64,000 bases of DNA from Delphinella strobiligena. Lineage: Eukaryota; Ascomycota; Dothideomycetes; Dothideales; Dothioraceae. The position numbers and the translations under genes were made by a program. The notes below the pieces were generated by a model that worked only from the letters and a program-made list of their open reading frames with translations, did no database searches and was not told the origin of the DNA. This document shows positions 10,907-23,000 of this stretch, one piece after another. The stretch lies in the NCBI GenBank assembly GCA_009982845.1, contig JAADKB010000013.1, positions 1,178,001-1,242,000 on the forward strand, in the 5' to 3' direction. Position 1 is the first letter of the stretch. Every line of letters begins with the position of its first letter.

Positions 10907-12253
10907 TTATGCAAGTGCATCCACATCAATCTTCCATGCCCTCAGGTCCTCTCGGTATGCATTGTTGAACTCATCCACCTCGTTCGCTTTCTCTTTTGAG
11001 TGCCTGAAGCGATCCATTTCGACTCGCCTAGCCTGCTGGTACAGACTAGTCCTACCCCCGAAGATGCCCTGCTTACCCAGTCCGCCACCGCCGTGAGAGC
11101 TCCAGTCTCCACCGCCCCTTTTCTTTTTTATGTCTATTGAATTTCCCCTGCTGTGGCGATGAGAATGTCCCAAGGACGTTTTAGGGCTTTTGGAAGATGG
11201 GTTGTGATCATGATTGACAGTCAGGTTTGTCGCACTTGTGTTTCTCGACATCTTATCGTCGACAAGCTCTCCATCCGCGTACAAGCGGTTCTCTTCAGAG
11301 GAGGCATGCAAATGACTGCCCCAGCCATCGCCTCCAGAAAAGATGTCCTCGATGCAATCGTCGGCTTTGAGTTCGCCGGGTTGGGCAACCCACGAGGCGG
11401 CGAGGGTTCGGCGATACATATCTTGCATCTCACCAGCGTCGCGGGATTTGCTCGACAGTGAGGGCATGTGGCCGACATCTTCGAGGCTGCCTTCAGGTGC
11501 TTCCTGGGCCATGATGCCTGCAATTCCACCAAACACAGGAGCAGTCTTGAGAGGAGGCGCAATGTAGTTGCGGTCACCCTCTATGTGCTTCATACAAATG
11601 CCAATCTGAGGAAATCAGTATTGAGGTGGATCGTGTTTGGTAGGACAAGGCAGCGTACCTTTAGCGTGCTGTTGATCTTGCTGTCTTGCATGAGATATCT
11701 CCTTGTGATACCCTCATCTTCCTTGCTATGACCATGTTCGCTCGCGTCGACATATTCGGCGAGATTCAATTTGATGTTTCCAAGAGCTAATCTCTCACCC
11801 TTGGCTCCGCTGGAATATTCTTGCAGAACTTCGAAATTGATGCACGTCTCTTGCAACAATTGGTCCTTGCCTACGACAAGACGGACAGGAATGGTGTGCT
11901 CATAATCAAAGTTGACCTTGTGTTCTTTGATCGGGGTCTTCTGGGTGCGTCCGCGGTGCTCGGCGGCTGTGGAGGAAGGGAGATGCCATTTGATGAAGCA
12001 GTTGCCGGATACCAAGGGTACATTGTTAAGGTCGAATACGCGAAGGGTCAATTCAAATCTAGGCTACTGGATGATGAGTATATGCAATGGACATGTAGGC
12101 AATTGTGTCCTACTCTTCTGGCCTTGGGAACTGGAAGATGGCCCAATGTCAGCGCATGCGCCTTGAGGATCTGTGTCGGCTTGGCCATTGATGTCATGAC
12201 ATTATGATTCCACTTCGCAGTGGAGAAAGATGAGGCTCACCAAAGGACTGCAT
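10907..12253 (-). CDS. NT-C2 (EEIG1/EHBP1 N-terminal C2) domain protein
   Basis: Four exons on the minus strand, 12241-12253 (13 nt), 12114-12130 (17 nt), 11659-12063 and 10907-11605, give 377 aa. The two tiny 5' exons are deduced from family continuity: joined they read MQSFVPKARRPRFELTLRVF, matching the conserved start of fungal members, and each has GT/AG borders (introns 110, 50 and 53 bp). The NT-C2 fold covers about residues 10-215, with DLNNVPLVSGNCFIKWHLP, STAAEHRGRT, FEVLQEYSSGAKGERLALG and RRYLMQDSKINSTLK, then PPLKTAPVFGGIAGIM. The tail is charged, His/Gly-rich and ends in a short coiled-coil-like segment. NT-C2 domains bind membranes or couple membranes to cytoskeleton and endocytic partners; the fungal role is not established. 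It shares a 447-bp divergent promoter with the SLS1-like gene. Confidence 0.85.
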
Positions 12254-12700
12254 CGTGTTGCAGCTGGGCGGCGCAAGGCTCGCTACTATAAGGTAGCAAT
12301 AGTGTACAAGTATCCACTAGAATGCTTGCCTTTTTCCGTCGTGTCTCCACTGTTGCGCAATCATTTGTCAGTCGATGACTCGATACAGGTTTCACGGCTT
12401 AGAGACGGATTTTAGATCGTCTGCGGAGAGGATTCCCGTAATCGTTTCCCGTGGAAGCCGGCTCTGCCGTTGTTCGATTTGCCGGAGGAGCCTAAAAGGT
12501 AAGGTAAGGTACTTGACGTGTGCTAAGTCTAAAGGGGAAAAGGCATGTAAGAGGCCAAGAGCGAGAGAATGCCAAGATGTACGGACACTTTCAGCCCTAC
12601 CACACTTTAATTGGCCGCATTACGCTCTCGGAGGTGCTGTGCATGTCAAGTGTCGAGAAAAGAGCCTGGAAGTCAGGACAAGGGAAAAAGTGTTTCTTAA
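12254..12700. promoter_or_regulatory. 447-bp divergent promoter between NT-C2 and SLS1-like genes
   Basis: The start codons of the two genes face away from each other across this segment, so it must carry both promoters. It includes an AAGGT pentanucleotide run at about 12495-12511, the same motif seen at about 3605-3625. No TATA-like element is convincing. Confidence 0.55.
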
Positions 12701-15439
12701 ATGTTGCCGTCCTCTGCCTCGGACGCCTCGATATGTCTGAGATGTCATCTGCGTCTTGCACTTCGTCGCGTCGCTTCTCGCCCACGACCAAGCTTTCATC
12801 AACGCCGCCACCAATACTCTTACTCTGTACAGGAACAAGATAGAGAGCCAGACCGAGACCGAGACCGAGACCGAAGAGACGAACCTGATTATCAGACATG
12901 GATGGTACGTCGGATATCCCAGCAGGTCAGAAGAGGCAACCGAGGTGAACCAACCTTTCGTGAAACAACTGCGAAGCTACCCATCTCAAGTTTGAACAAA
13001 GAAACAGAAGTCATCGTCTTGCGTGACCTTCCGAAAAGAAAGGCCGAAGCGCAGACCGAGGATGAGGAATGGTGGCACGAGGAAGATGGCTTGGAAGCGG
13101 CAGAACCAACTCCTTCGTTGACAGCCAAAGATATCGAGTCTTTCACTGACAAGAGAAAGCAAAGACTTTCTCAGTCCGAAGTCAACGCTTCCATCGAGAA
13201 CTCGAGACTTGGTGAAGATGAATATATCGTCACTGAAGCCCAGTACGATGCCAAGGTTGACGAGCTTGTCAGGGCATATAGTGCCGATCAACTGCGCAAA
13301 TACAAGTCCTCTCACTCTCGACCATTTGCTGCCTCGAAGCTACGGCCCTCTAATCCAGGCCGCACTGTTTCAGACTCTGCCAGCAGACAAGATGTGGATG
13401 CTACGCCTTGGACGCCACTCGATGGACAGAAGCAAACGTCAGGAGACCAACGATCGAGCAAAAAATCACCTGTCACGAAACGCCAGGTAGCAGAGGACAT
13501 CCTAAGAGAGTGCTGGGGCGTACAAGCTGATAGCGACACAATAATACTTGGTCAGGTCAACATCTACCTGCTTCCAGAGCAGCTCAACTTGTGGCTCAAC
13601 AGCACCACCCATGCTTTGGAAGCCCTTCTCCCAGCTGGTCCTTTCTACAGGAATTCGCGTCTCCAACTATACCCCACTGTGCGCACCATCAACATCAAGG
13701 GTCCACAGGCAGAAGTTGAGAGTATGCTTGCCACAATTCGCGAAGCTTTCGGAAAAAGCGCTCGTACCACCATTGAACTCGACGGGAAACTGCTTGGAAG
13801 CTCAGTACCCGATCTGGCCAACATTTACACGCCCTGGCGTCTCGGGCATACCATGAGTTTGATCAACACCTATGCAGAATACGACGGCGACAAGAAATCG
13901 GTACCTATGATCGACCTCCCTCATACCCATATCTCAGACCTAACTTTAAGCCAGATCAAACTCTCCAGTTTCAACAAGAACGATTTGGATGATGCCTTTC
14001 GCGTACTAGTCTCTTTGCTGCCTCTTCCTTCGAGAAATACACTTTCCAACGTCTCTTTGATTGAAGACACCGACCATTGCTACATTACGCCCAACGTCAA
14101 CACCAAATCCTTATCGTATCGACACCGGTTTACACAGCTCGGCCGCTTAGTGGGAACGGTCGGAAAGAAAGAGTCGCAGGACGCAGCCTCTCAGCCACAT
14201 AGCGTAGCTAATCAAGAGAGTATCGTTAAGAAAGTGCTCATGCAGCTACCGCCGCGATTAGCTCAAGTCCCAGCAGACGTCTCGAATTCTCGCCACAAAT
14301 ATCGCTCCTACTGGCAGAGGTCTGCCGAGCAAATACCGTGGCGGGCAAGGATTGGATTGATCCTACAATCAACTTCGATCCCTAGCCCTGTAGACCTCAA
14401 GCCTTCTAGCGCATCGGAATCACAACACGAGGAGAACAAGACCAGCATATTCATGCCCAGCTTTCCTAGTCACCTCGGCGCTCTATCTGAGTTGAGATCT
14501 GTCGGCAAGACTCCTTCATATCTACCAACCGGCCAGTCTTTGCTTCGAAGATACTCGATACGTCCACCTGTGCAACTGATCGCAAAACTGATACCATCTC
14601 CTTTCACCGAGGCTGGTACTTTGGCATCGGGAGCACTCCCTACCGTTGAGCTCAAATTCCAAGAAGAAAGACCGAAGCTAGGGGAAGTGGTTCACATGAG
14701 TGAAGAAGAGGTAGAAAGGCAAAAGCCAGAGCTGAGATTTCGAGGCATGCAGGCGGTCATTGACGAGGACGTCGTGGAGGTTAGCCTCCCGCATTGGCCA
14801 GCTGATTTACGCCTTGAACGAAAGACGGTGCTGAGAAGTCATTATGCCGATGGAGATGCTGCTATCGCTCGCTTCATCAACACGGTTCTCGACAGCGAAA
14901 AGTCCAAGGAAGGTTCCATTCGCGCACCGCAGCAACTAGCCCTAAGAATGCCCAGCTGGACGATCAAGTTGCCTCGTCTGGAAAGTGCATGCACAGAAGA
15001 GGAGAGATTGGCCATCAAGAATCTCCGGCGAAAGGTATATCGCAGCCATCAAGAGAATGAATACAGGTATCTTTTCGCGGGCTTTGAATACCGAGAGAAT
15101 AGAGTCATCGATCCAGCGCAAGAATGGCTCAAGGAAGGGGTTTACTTTCCGCCTAACCAGGTCTTGAAGGTCACACAGGTGGAGGGAGGTCTCACGGGCG
15201 GCAAAAGGATGCAGGCCTCGATCGTGCCCAAGATTGCTGTCCACACCGAGTCTACGGAAAAGGTTGCAGGAATTCGCACCGTCATTCCCATGCCGGCGAT
15301 TTTCAGAGATACTGACGGCGGGGCTGAGAAACGAGGATATTCTGGGGGAGAACGAGACCTCATACGCGCAAGTTTGTCGGTGATGGAGCTAATTGCCAAG
15401 GTGCAGAATGGCGAGATCCGTGTCACTGCAGGTGGGTAA
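12701..15439 (+). CDS. sls1: SLS1-like mitochondrial inner-membrane-bound translation regulator
   Basis: Single-exon gene of 912 aa starting at the ATG for MLPSSASDASICLRCHLRLA. The first about 45 residues are Arg/Ser-rich without acidic residues, as in a mitochondrial presequence, and carry the CLRC pair common in fungal mitochondrial translation proteins. A charged low-complexity stretch (about 48-65, RDRDRD) follows. Residues about 255-430 resemble the SLS/KH-like region of SLS1 proteins (KRQVAEDILRECWGVQ, then LLPEQLNLWLNSTTHALEAL), and the C-terminal half continues as the long SLS1 C-domain. In yeast Sls1 is an inner-membrane protein that couples mitochondrial transcription to translation. 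The family call is by recognition of organisation and motifs rather than by a diagnostic active site, so moderate confidence is appropriate. It could alternatively be another KH-type mitochondrial RNA-binding protein. Confidence 0.68.
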   Translation: MLPSSASDASICLRCHLRLALRRVASRPRPSFHQRRHQYSYSVQEQDREPDRDRDRDRRDEPDYQTWMVRRISQQVRRGNRGEPTFRETTAKLPISSLNKETEVIVLRDLPKRKAEAQTEDEEWWHEEDGLEAAEPTPSLTAKDIESFTDKRKQRLSQSEVNASIENSRLGEDEYIVTEAQYDAKVDELVRAYSADQLRKYKSSHSRPFAASKLRPSNPGRTVSDSASRQDVDATPWTPLDGQKQTSGDQRSSKKSPVTKRQVAEDILRECWGVQADSDTIILGQVNIYLLPEQLNLWLNSTTHALEALLPAGPFYRNSRLQLYPTVRTINIKGPQAEVESMLATIREAFGKSARTTIELDGKLLGSSVPDLANIYTPWRLGHTMSLINTYAEYDGDKKSVPMIDLPHTHISDLTLSQIKLSSFNKNDLDDAFRVLVSLLPLPSRNTLSNVSLIEDTDHCYITPNVNTKSLSYRHRFTQLGRLVGTVGKKESQDAASQPHSVANQESIVKKVLMQLPPRLAQVPADVSNSRHKYRSYWQRSAEQIPWRARIGLILQSTSIPSPVDLKPSSASESQHEENKTSIFMPSFPSHLGALSELRSVGKTPSYLPTGQSLLRRYSIRPPVQLIAKLIPSPFTEAGTLASGALPTVELKFQEERPKLGEVVHMSEEEVERQKPELRFRGMQAVIDEDVVEVSLPHWPADLRLERKTVLRSHYADGDAAIARFINTVLDSEKSKEGSIRAPQQLALRMPSWTIKLPRLESACTEEERLAIKNLRRKVYRSHQENEYRYLFAGFEYRENRVIDPAQEWLKEGVYFPPNQVLKVTQVEGGLTGGKRMQASIVPKIAVHTESTEKVAGIRTVIPMPAIFRDTDGGAEKRGYSGGERDLIRASLSVMELIAKVQNGEIRVTAGG

Positions 15440-16004
15440 AGCAGCAGACGGGAAATATGGTCATGGGAGAGCATTCAGCAGCAGGCTAAGATGATGTATG
15501 AGTAGGCATACCTCGTGTACGAATACATACTATTGAACATGTCTTGATCCTATACGGCCTATCCGTTCCTGAGGCTCTGCCATTGGTGCCAATCGGGAGT
15601 GTCACCCGTCCCGAATAGCGAGCGCATTGTACGAGTACCTTGATGAGCGAAGCCGGGCATTCTGCCACAGTGCACAGGCCATCGGCCGGAAGTTGAGACC
15701 CTGAGAATGACGTATGCGAACGGCACAAGGGCAGCTTTTTATGCGAGAGTCGCGCGTACGAACAATCACGCGGGATGAGTTCAAGGTGCGCGGCCGTGGG
15801 TTCTCCTCATCCTTTTGCGACGATCATTTTGGAGTAGACCAATGAACTCTTTCAGACATAACATGATATGTGAGAGATTGGGATTGCACTCTGAAGCACT
15901 CAACTCGGCCACAAGCAACTCGACCCACGCTACGAATACGAATACCTTCGGCCCCATCCATACATTACCGCCCAGGTGATCGCTACTCGGCGCTAGCCGC
16001 AATC
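15440..16004. other. intergenic region, SAP30 promoter
   Basis: 3' flank of the SLS1-like gene and upstream region of SAP30, both on the plus strand. No gene, repeat or RNA is supported here. Confidence 0.5.
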
Positions 16005-16713
16005 ATGCCTCCCAAGGGCTCTCGTATGGTTAAAGAGGATCAGGACTCGCGAAGTGAAGGGTCGAGTAGCAATCTGAAACAGCAGAGTGCTGGCGCTACA
16101 AGGGGAAAGCGAGCGGTTGCTACGACGAATGGCAACAACACAAGTCACCTTCTAGATACATTGAATGCCAATGACTCTTCTTCCAACCAGGCTGCTTCGA
16201 CTGGAAGCAATGCAGTATGTGCTCCCTGTCACGGCCCCTTCCTCCATCATGCTCTCCTATCCTTCTCTTTCTCTATGAAGTTGTGTTCGTCGTCCATGCT
16301 GATGATTATGCCGCGCAGTTCTCGTGGCCTCAAGAACCCCTCGCCCTCCTTCAGTCATACCGTAGCGCACACCACCTGGCCACTCCGTCAGCTTTTAGCA
16401 ATCAACGCAACCAATACCTGCTCACCAATCCAGGCATCGGTCGTCAATCACCGACCATGTGCCGGAAGAAACAAAAGAGGAAGGTTGGGAAAGAGCAGCT
16501 GGCGTTGGCAGTGAGAAAGAACTTCAACGCTGCCGCTGTCAGTGAAGTAGAGGTCATGGTTGGTCTGCTTTACAAAGTTAGACATCAAGGTACACCACTT
16601 TTGATAACGAGAGCATTAGAAGGACTACAGCGCTGACGCAGCAAGCAGACAAGGCGTTCAGAATGAGAGCGGCTCCTACGAAACCTACGAAGAATAATGC
16701 GAATGGCCAATGA
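16005..16713 (+). CDS. sap30: SAP30-like subunit of the Rpd3/Sin3 histone deacetylase complex
   Basis: Three exons, 16005-16214, 16319-16589 and 16649-16713, give 181 aa. The 104-bp and 59-bp introns have GTATGT and GTACAC donors; splicing is required because each exon is in a different frame. The N-terminal about 75 residues are polar and low-complexity. The Sin3-binding domain fills the rest: SYRSAHHLATPSAFSNQRNQ, LLTNPGIGRQSPTMCRKKQK, KRKVGKEQLALAVRKNFNAA, VSEVEVMVGLLYKVRHQDKA, then FRMRAAPTK. Members bridge Sin3 to the Rpd3 deacetylase in the nucleus. The last acceptor is a tandem AAG/CAG three bases apart, so RHQDK or RHQADK can both be made; family fit prefers RHQDK. No zinc-finger is present, as expected for the fungal short form. 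Confidence 0.85.
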
Positions 16714-17338
16714 TGACAAGAGGTTTCAAGAGACTTTTGCACTGGATTTGGACAGACGACAACATGCCAACACACATATGGGGTCACAGTGGACATTGAG
16801 AAGGCGTTTTGAGCATCGAGGATACTTGGGTATACCACTTCGAGCATTGATTGAATCATACAGAGGCGTCATGGAGTGTTTTTTTTTGGTATGAAGCAAT
16901 GCGTTCTGGAGGGATGCGGCCTGATACCCTGAAAGGATAGTCTCAACATTTGAATGCATAATAATATGACTTTGTCATTATACTTGGCTTGGTGTGCATA
17001 CCTGACTTACCTTGTGATCTGCAAGCGGTGGCTACCTTATACTCTGGAACAAGAATATTATTGAAATAATCACAACACTCACTTCTTGTTCTTTTCCAGA
17101 GAAACAGTGTGCCCTGGCATGAGCTAGAAGTAAATAGTCGACTCTCGTGCAAATGTTTCCCGAATCTTCTTGCTGACCATCCCATCATTGGCCCGTGCTT
17201 CGGATATTGTACAACTTTTGTCTCCGTTGGTCCACCATTTCCGTCTGCTAAGCTGTTTCTGTATACAGCACGTTTGCGCATTCATTTTGATTGAAGACTT
17301 TTATTACCTCGAACACGGTATCACAGCATCAATCAATC
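16714..17338. other. intergenic region, Mdj1 promoter
   Basis: Between SAP30 and Mdj1, both on the plus strand. Short open frames on either strand show no domain. Nothing else is seen. Confidence 0.5.
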
Positions 17339-19048
17339 ATGTCTCTGGCCTCTCCGGCTTTGGTTTCAAAGAGCGCAGCGCCACTACGCCTACTCGCCGC
17401 TTCTAGACAACGATGTCCTTCCGAAAGAACACAGTCGACATGTCAGAGTAGCAGGACTTTGTACACATATACCCGAGACAAACCGCTTTCAGTCCGCAAT
17501 TCATCCAAGCAAAGTAGCAGTGGTATGCGCAAGAACATACCTCGAGCAAGAGTAAGTCAACTCCTCATGCAACCTTTGTTCCTCCACCACTCACTCATCC
17601 ACCTATACTATACCCATCTCTGCATTCCAGACTAACACATATGCCAACAGTCATTCCACGCCACAGCCTCCAATTTAGCGGTTAAGGACCCTTATGCCAC
17701 CCTCGGCGTGCCCAAGACTGCCTCGGCAGGCGAGATCAAAAAGGCCTACTACGGCCTGGCCAAGAAATTCCACCCAGACACAAACAAGGACGCCAACGCC
17801 AAAGAACAATTCAACGAAGCCCAATCCGCCTATGAGATTCTCTCCGACCCGGAAAAGAAAAAGGCCTTCGACTCGTATGGTTCAGCCGCGTTTGACCAAT
17901 CTGGTGGGTTCAACCCGGGCGCTGGTGCTGGACCTGGAGGCAATCCTTTCGGAGGAGGCTTTGGCGGATTCGGGGGCAGTGCAGGAGGAGGTTTTGGCGC
18001 CGATTTCAACTTTGAAGATTTGTTTTCTGCCTTTGGCGGTGGAAGTGCGAGACGAGGAAGAGGTGGGAGGCAGGCGCCTTTCCAAGAAGAAATATTGGTC
18101 GGCGAAAACATAGAGGTGCAGACCAACATTTCCTTTATGGATGCCGCCAAGGGATGCAGCAAGGATATTCACATTACGCCCTTGGTCAAGTGCAGGACTT
18201 GCGATGGCAACGGGCTGAAGAAGGGCCAGCAGAGGAGCACGTGTAAGAGCTGCGATGGATCTGGTACCAGGGTGCATTTCATGCAGGGTGGTTTCCAGAT
18301 GGCCAGTACGTGTTCGGCGTGTGGTGGCCAAGGTGTCACTATTCCAAGAGGTGGCGAGTGCGGTACTTGCAAGGGTGCCGGTGCTGTCAGGGAGAAGAGG
18401 ACTGTCAACATCGATATTCCTGGAGGTGTCGAAGATGGCATGCGATTGAGAGTTTCAGGAGAGGGCGACTCTCCACCTACAGGACACGCAGCCAACCCAG
18501 GCGCCAGAAGCACCAAGGGAGATCTCTACGTCTTCATTCGAGTCGCGCCCGATTCCAAATTTAGTCGCCAGGGCTCCGACGTCTTATATACGGCATCGAT
18601 ACCGCTCACAACGGCCATCTTGGGTGGTGAGATCAAGATTCCTACGCTCGAAGGCGAGGCTAGAGTCAAGGTCGGCACCGGCACATCGACAGGCGACCGC
18701 ATCACACTTTCAGGAATGGGCATGAAGAAACTCTCGTCGCGTCGTGCCGCAAACGGTGATCTTCGCGTTGAGTTCAAGGTTCAAATGCCCAAGTATCTCA
18801 GCGTAAACCAAAGGACTATTGTCGAAATGCTGGCAGATGAGATGGACGACAAGACGGCAAAGCGAGTGATGAATCTGGGTGCCATGAAAGATGAACACAA
18901 CAAGACTCAGTCATCAACCGATTCCGCCGCGCACAAGAACGAGGGCTTTTTGAAGAGCGTATGGCACAGCCTTAGCGGACAGCACAATCACCTCAAGGAT
19001 GGGGAGAAGAAAGAGGAAGGAAAGAAGGACGAGGACGACAAGAAGTAG
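17339..19048 (+). CDS. mdj1: mitochondrial type-I DnaJ chaperone Mdj1
   Basis: Two exons, 17339-17551 and 17651-19048 (99-bp intron, GTAAGT...CAACAG), give 536 aa. The first exon encodes a Ser/Arg-rich presequence (MSLASPALVSKSAAPLRLLA onward), pointing to the matrix. The J domain starts at about residue 84 (DPYATLGV) with HPD at 112-114. A Gly/Phe-rich linker (about 145-190) follows, then the zinc-binding region with all four CxxCxGxG repeats at about 252-315 (CRTCDGNG, CKSCDGSG, CSACGGQG, CGTCKGAG), and two C-terminal substrate-binding subdomains. The tail is a Lys/Glu-rich extension. Mdj1 stimulates mitochondrial Hsp70 in folding and hands damaged proteins to the Lon/Pim1 protease, which is encoded 4.6 kb downstream on the same strand. 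The zinc motifs exclude type-II and type-III J proteins. Confidence 0.95.
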
Positions 19049-20099
19049 TCCAGTGATTGAGTTCCCTCCACTCTTCTAACAGCTTTATCATTGTACAAAT
19101 ATTTGTACTCTAGGACTTGTGCTTGAGCGATCCACCTCGGGAGCAAGAGAAGGAAGGCATGTTGGAAGCGTTTGACATGTTAGCGCTTTGTGTTCTATAG
19201 ACCTCGCTTTCTATGTTTGGGATGGCATTACATAAAAGGGGTTTAACTCGGAATGCTTCGGCCTTCTCGATTTTTCTTATCTGAATGGATGGTGCAGGCC
19301 AGTACTGCTCGAGGAGGCCGACAGCGCTTAGAGCAGCGGACGCTGGCCCGTAGATGAAGACCAATCTCGACTCCATATCTTCGATTTACGAAACAAGCTT
19401 TTGGTCATCGCTTCATAAGCTGCACGTGGCTGTGTTGGATTCACCAGTGATGTGTGATATGACGAGATAGTGGAGACGGGCGCTATCTATTTCTCGCATT
19501 ATGTGATAGCGGTGGGTGAAATATTGATTTATACGGACAGGGTGTCAGCGGCGTTTCTGTTCCATTGGCGAGCTTTTGGCGGGGAACGGATGGCGGAGCA
19601 GCCGCGCTTAAGCAAGCGCGTTCATAGTTCATATATGACCTTATTATTAGCTGAGTTTACCTTAAGGTACACATGGACACTCGGAATCGCTTCTTGCTTC
19701 TACAACTCCTTTCGACTCCTTTCGGAACAGTCGAAGACACACTCAGCCAACGTATCCCTTGGATCCTCGATCGAATTGTGCAGGAAATCAAAAGATAGAG
19801 CTCCACCTCTCCCGTTCAGCCAACACGTCATTGCCGACTTTACAAAGAAGGTGCCTGGAGTGGTCCTTGGATAGCATGTGTCTGATGCAGCCAGAAATAT
19901 AGCAAGAGCTTGGATTGTGATTTTATCCTCTTGAATTGGCCTCTTGGACAGAAGGACGGGATTCGTCATCGGGCAGCAAGTACCTGTAACTTACCAATAT
20001 TCGAGGTCATCATCATCGCGCGGCTTACAAGTCACCATCATCTGTCATCACCCATACTGTTTGATCCCTCCCAACCATTACGGCCACAAACAGTTCAAG
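19049..20099. other. 1-kb intergenic region, Bro1 promoter
   Basis: Separates Mdj1 and Bro1. The open frame of Bro1 extends upstream to 19944 but the family-like start is the ATG at 20100. The minus-strand frames at 19110-19376 and 19700-19969 have no recognisable domain and are not called. Confidence 0.5.
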
Positions 20100-23000
20100 A
20101 TGATGCAAGTACCCATGTTGTCGACTCCTCTCAAGGCTACGAATGAGATTGACTGGGTTGCACCGCTCAAACAATACATTCGATCGCAATACCAGGATGA
20201 TCCGGAGAGATATGCCGAGGAGTGCAACGCGCTCAACAGATTACGGCAGGACATGAGAGGAGCTGGGCAGGATAGCGCGGCTGGAAGAGATTTGTTGTAT
20301 CGATACTATGGCCAACTGGAATTGCTCGACTTGAGATTCCCTGTGGATGAGAACCACATCAAGATATCTTTCACTTGGTTTGACGCTTTCACTCACAAAC
20401 CGACGTCACAGTATTCTCTTGCTTATGAAAAGGCATCCATCATCTTCAACATCTCGGCCGTTTTATCTTGCCATGCTGCGAACCAGGACAGACACGAGGA
20501 TACCGGTCTCAAGACGGCATATCACTCCTTCCAGGCTTCCGCTGGCATGTTCACCTATATCAACGAGAACTTCCTACATGCTCCCTCGACCGATTTGAGT
20601 CGAGATACCGTCAAGACGTTGATCGCCATCATGCTAGCACAGGCGCAAGAGGTATTTCTGGAGAAGCAAATAGCAGATGGCAAGAAGAATGCTTTGTTGG
20701 CCAAGTTGGCGAGCCAGGCAGCATACCTCTACACTCAAGCCATTGAAGGCGTGCAGGAGAACGTCAGTAAGGCTGTCTTCGAGCGCGTCTGGCTATTGGT
20801 AGTTCAGATGAAGATGAGTTACATGACCTCGCTCGCACAATATTACCAGGCTCTCACCGACGATGACGGAAATGCTCACGGCGCCGCCATTTGTAGACTG
20901 GAAGTCGCCCAGAACGCGGCAAAGGAAGCGGCCAAGATTGCAAACTCAATCCCAAGCACTCCTCCACCCGGCTCAAATCTCTCATCAGACACTAGCACTA
21001 TCCTGACAGACATTGCCAAGAAACACATCATCACCTGCCAGGACTTGATTGTGCAGCTGAACAAAGACAACGACTTCATCTACCACCAGGCTGTCCCGGC
21101 CGAGGCAGCCCTGGCCCCTATTGCAAAACTCCCCGCTGCAAAGGCCATTCCTGTCAGCGAGTTGTACCAGGGTCAAGACATTCAACGAATCATTGGTCCA
21201 GATATCTTCCAAAAGATTGTCCCAATGTCCGTAACAGAGTCTGCCTCACTCTATGATGAAGAAAAGGCCAAACTTATCCGCGCAGAGAGTGAAAGGGTGG
21301 AAATCGCAAACGATGAAATAGCCGCTTCGTTAGACTATCTGAAACTACCAGGCAGTCTGAATATCCTTAAAGGCGGCATGGACCAGGAGGTCACGGTCGA
21401 CTCTGAGTTCCGCCGGTGGTGCGAGGACTTCGTTGGGCATGCACCATTCGCTGAAGAATTTGAGAAACTGAATTCCAGCAAAGGTATCATTCATCAGGCG
21501 CTGGACGGCGCTATGAAATCCCTCGATATGGAGGAGAGTGTGTGCGAGAAAATGAGGACAAAGTACGGCGGCGAGTGGACTCAACAGCCCTCATCTCGTC
21601 TTACTTCGACCCTGAGGAGTGATGTCCGGAATTACCGTGGTGCGGTCGAGGAAGCTAGTATGAGCGACGCACAACTGTATGCTACCTTTCGACAATTCGA
21701 GTGCGATATGGAGGAAATGCGGAGTGCTGGCGAGACCGACGAGGCTGATGTACTGTATCAACGCGCCATGATCAAGGCTGGTGCTGCGAGAGGCAACAAA
21801 GCCAAGGACTCTACCGTCGAGGGCGATTTGCTTGGCGAGATTGAGGATGAAGGACACAGCAGCGTGAGCCAGCAGATTACTGCTGTCGAGGAGTTGCTGA
21901 GGAAATTAAATTTGGTCAAGAGAGAGAGACAACAGACATTGAAGGACTTGAAGGAGAAGGTGAGTCATGTTACAAGCGACAAGACGAAGATGGGGCTGAC
22001 GTCTGCAGGTACACACGGATGACATTTCCAATGTGCTCATCTTGAACAAAAAGGCCATAACGAGTCAGGAGCACGCCCTCTTCAAATCGGAGCTCGAGAA
22101 GTTCCGCCCTTACCAGAGCCGTCTCCTCCAAGCCAACCACAAGCAAAATAGCATAATGAAGGAGCTCACCCGGACGTACAGCGACCTACTCTCCAACCGT
22201 GCTGTCAAAGCCGAGCAAAACAAATACGAATCCTTCTCCCGCCAGCGAAGCTCGGTAATGTCCAAATACAAAAAGGTGCACCAGGCCTTTTCAGACTTGC
22301 AATCTGGGCTTGAGCGTGCACGAAACTTCTATGCCGAGATGAAGGAAACGGTTGACAGTCTGCATAAAAATGTCGATTCGTTCGTCAACAATCGCCGTTC
22401 AGAGGGCCATCAATTACTCACCCAGATTGAGGCGTCCAAATCGGCCTCAGGAGGTGCTCATGCAGATCGAGAACAACAAAATCTCAAAGACCTGATGGCG
22501 CGAATGGCTATCAATCCTGCTGTGCCATCACCTTTACCTCAACACCACACTCCTCAGCCTCCGCCTCGACCGGCACCACTGAACCAGACGCCTAGCTACC
22601 AGAATGCATATAATCCGGCCACTTCGCCGCCTGTCACACCTGGCTATGGCATGCATACCCCGGCACCCTCGCAAGGATCGGTGCAATACCCACATCCTGT
22701 ATCCTCGCCTCGTGGGCAAGCTTATTCACAACATCAGCACACGGCCTCATACCCCCAGCAGCAGCAAGCACAGCAGCAGCCAGCCAATGGAGCATACGCA
22801 TACAACCCTAATGCCTATGTTCCAGCCACATCATCACCAGCTCAACAACAACAACATCAGCAGCAACATTCGCAGTATTTCCCGGCGCCACCCGGACAGT
22901 ACAATGGCTACGGGCAATTGGGTGGATCAGCACAAGCACAAGTAGCGCAAGGGTATGGTCAACAGGTGCCAGTGGGGTATGTGCCTCCACCTCCGCCGCC

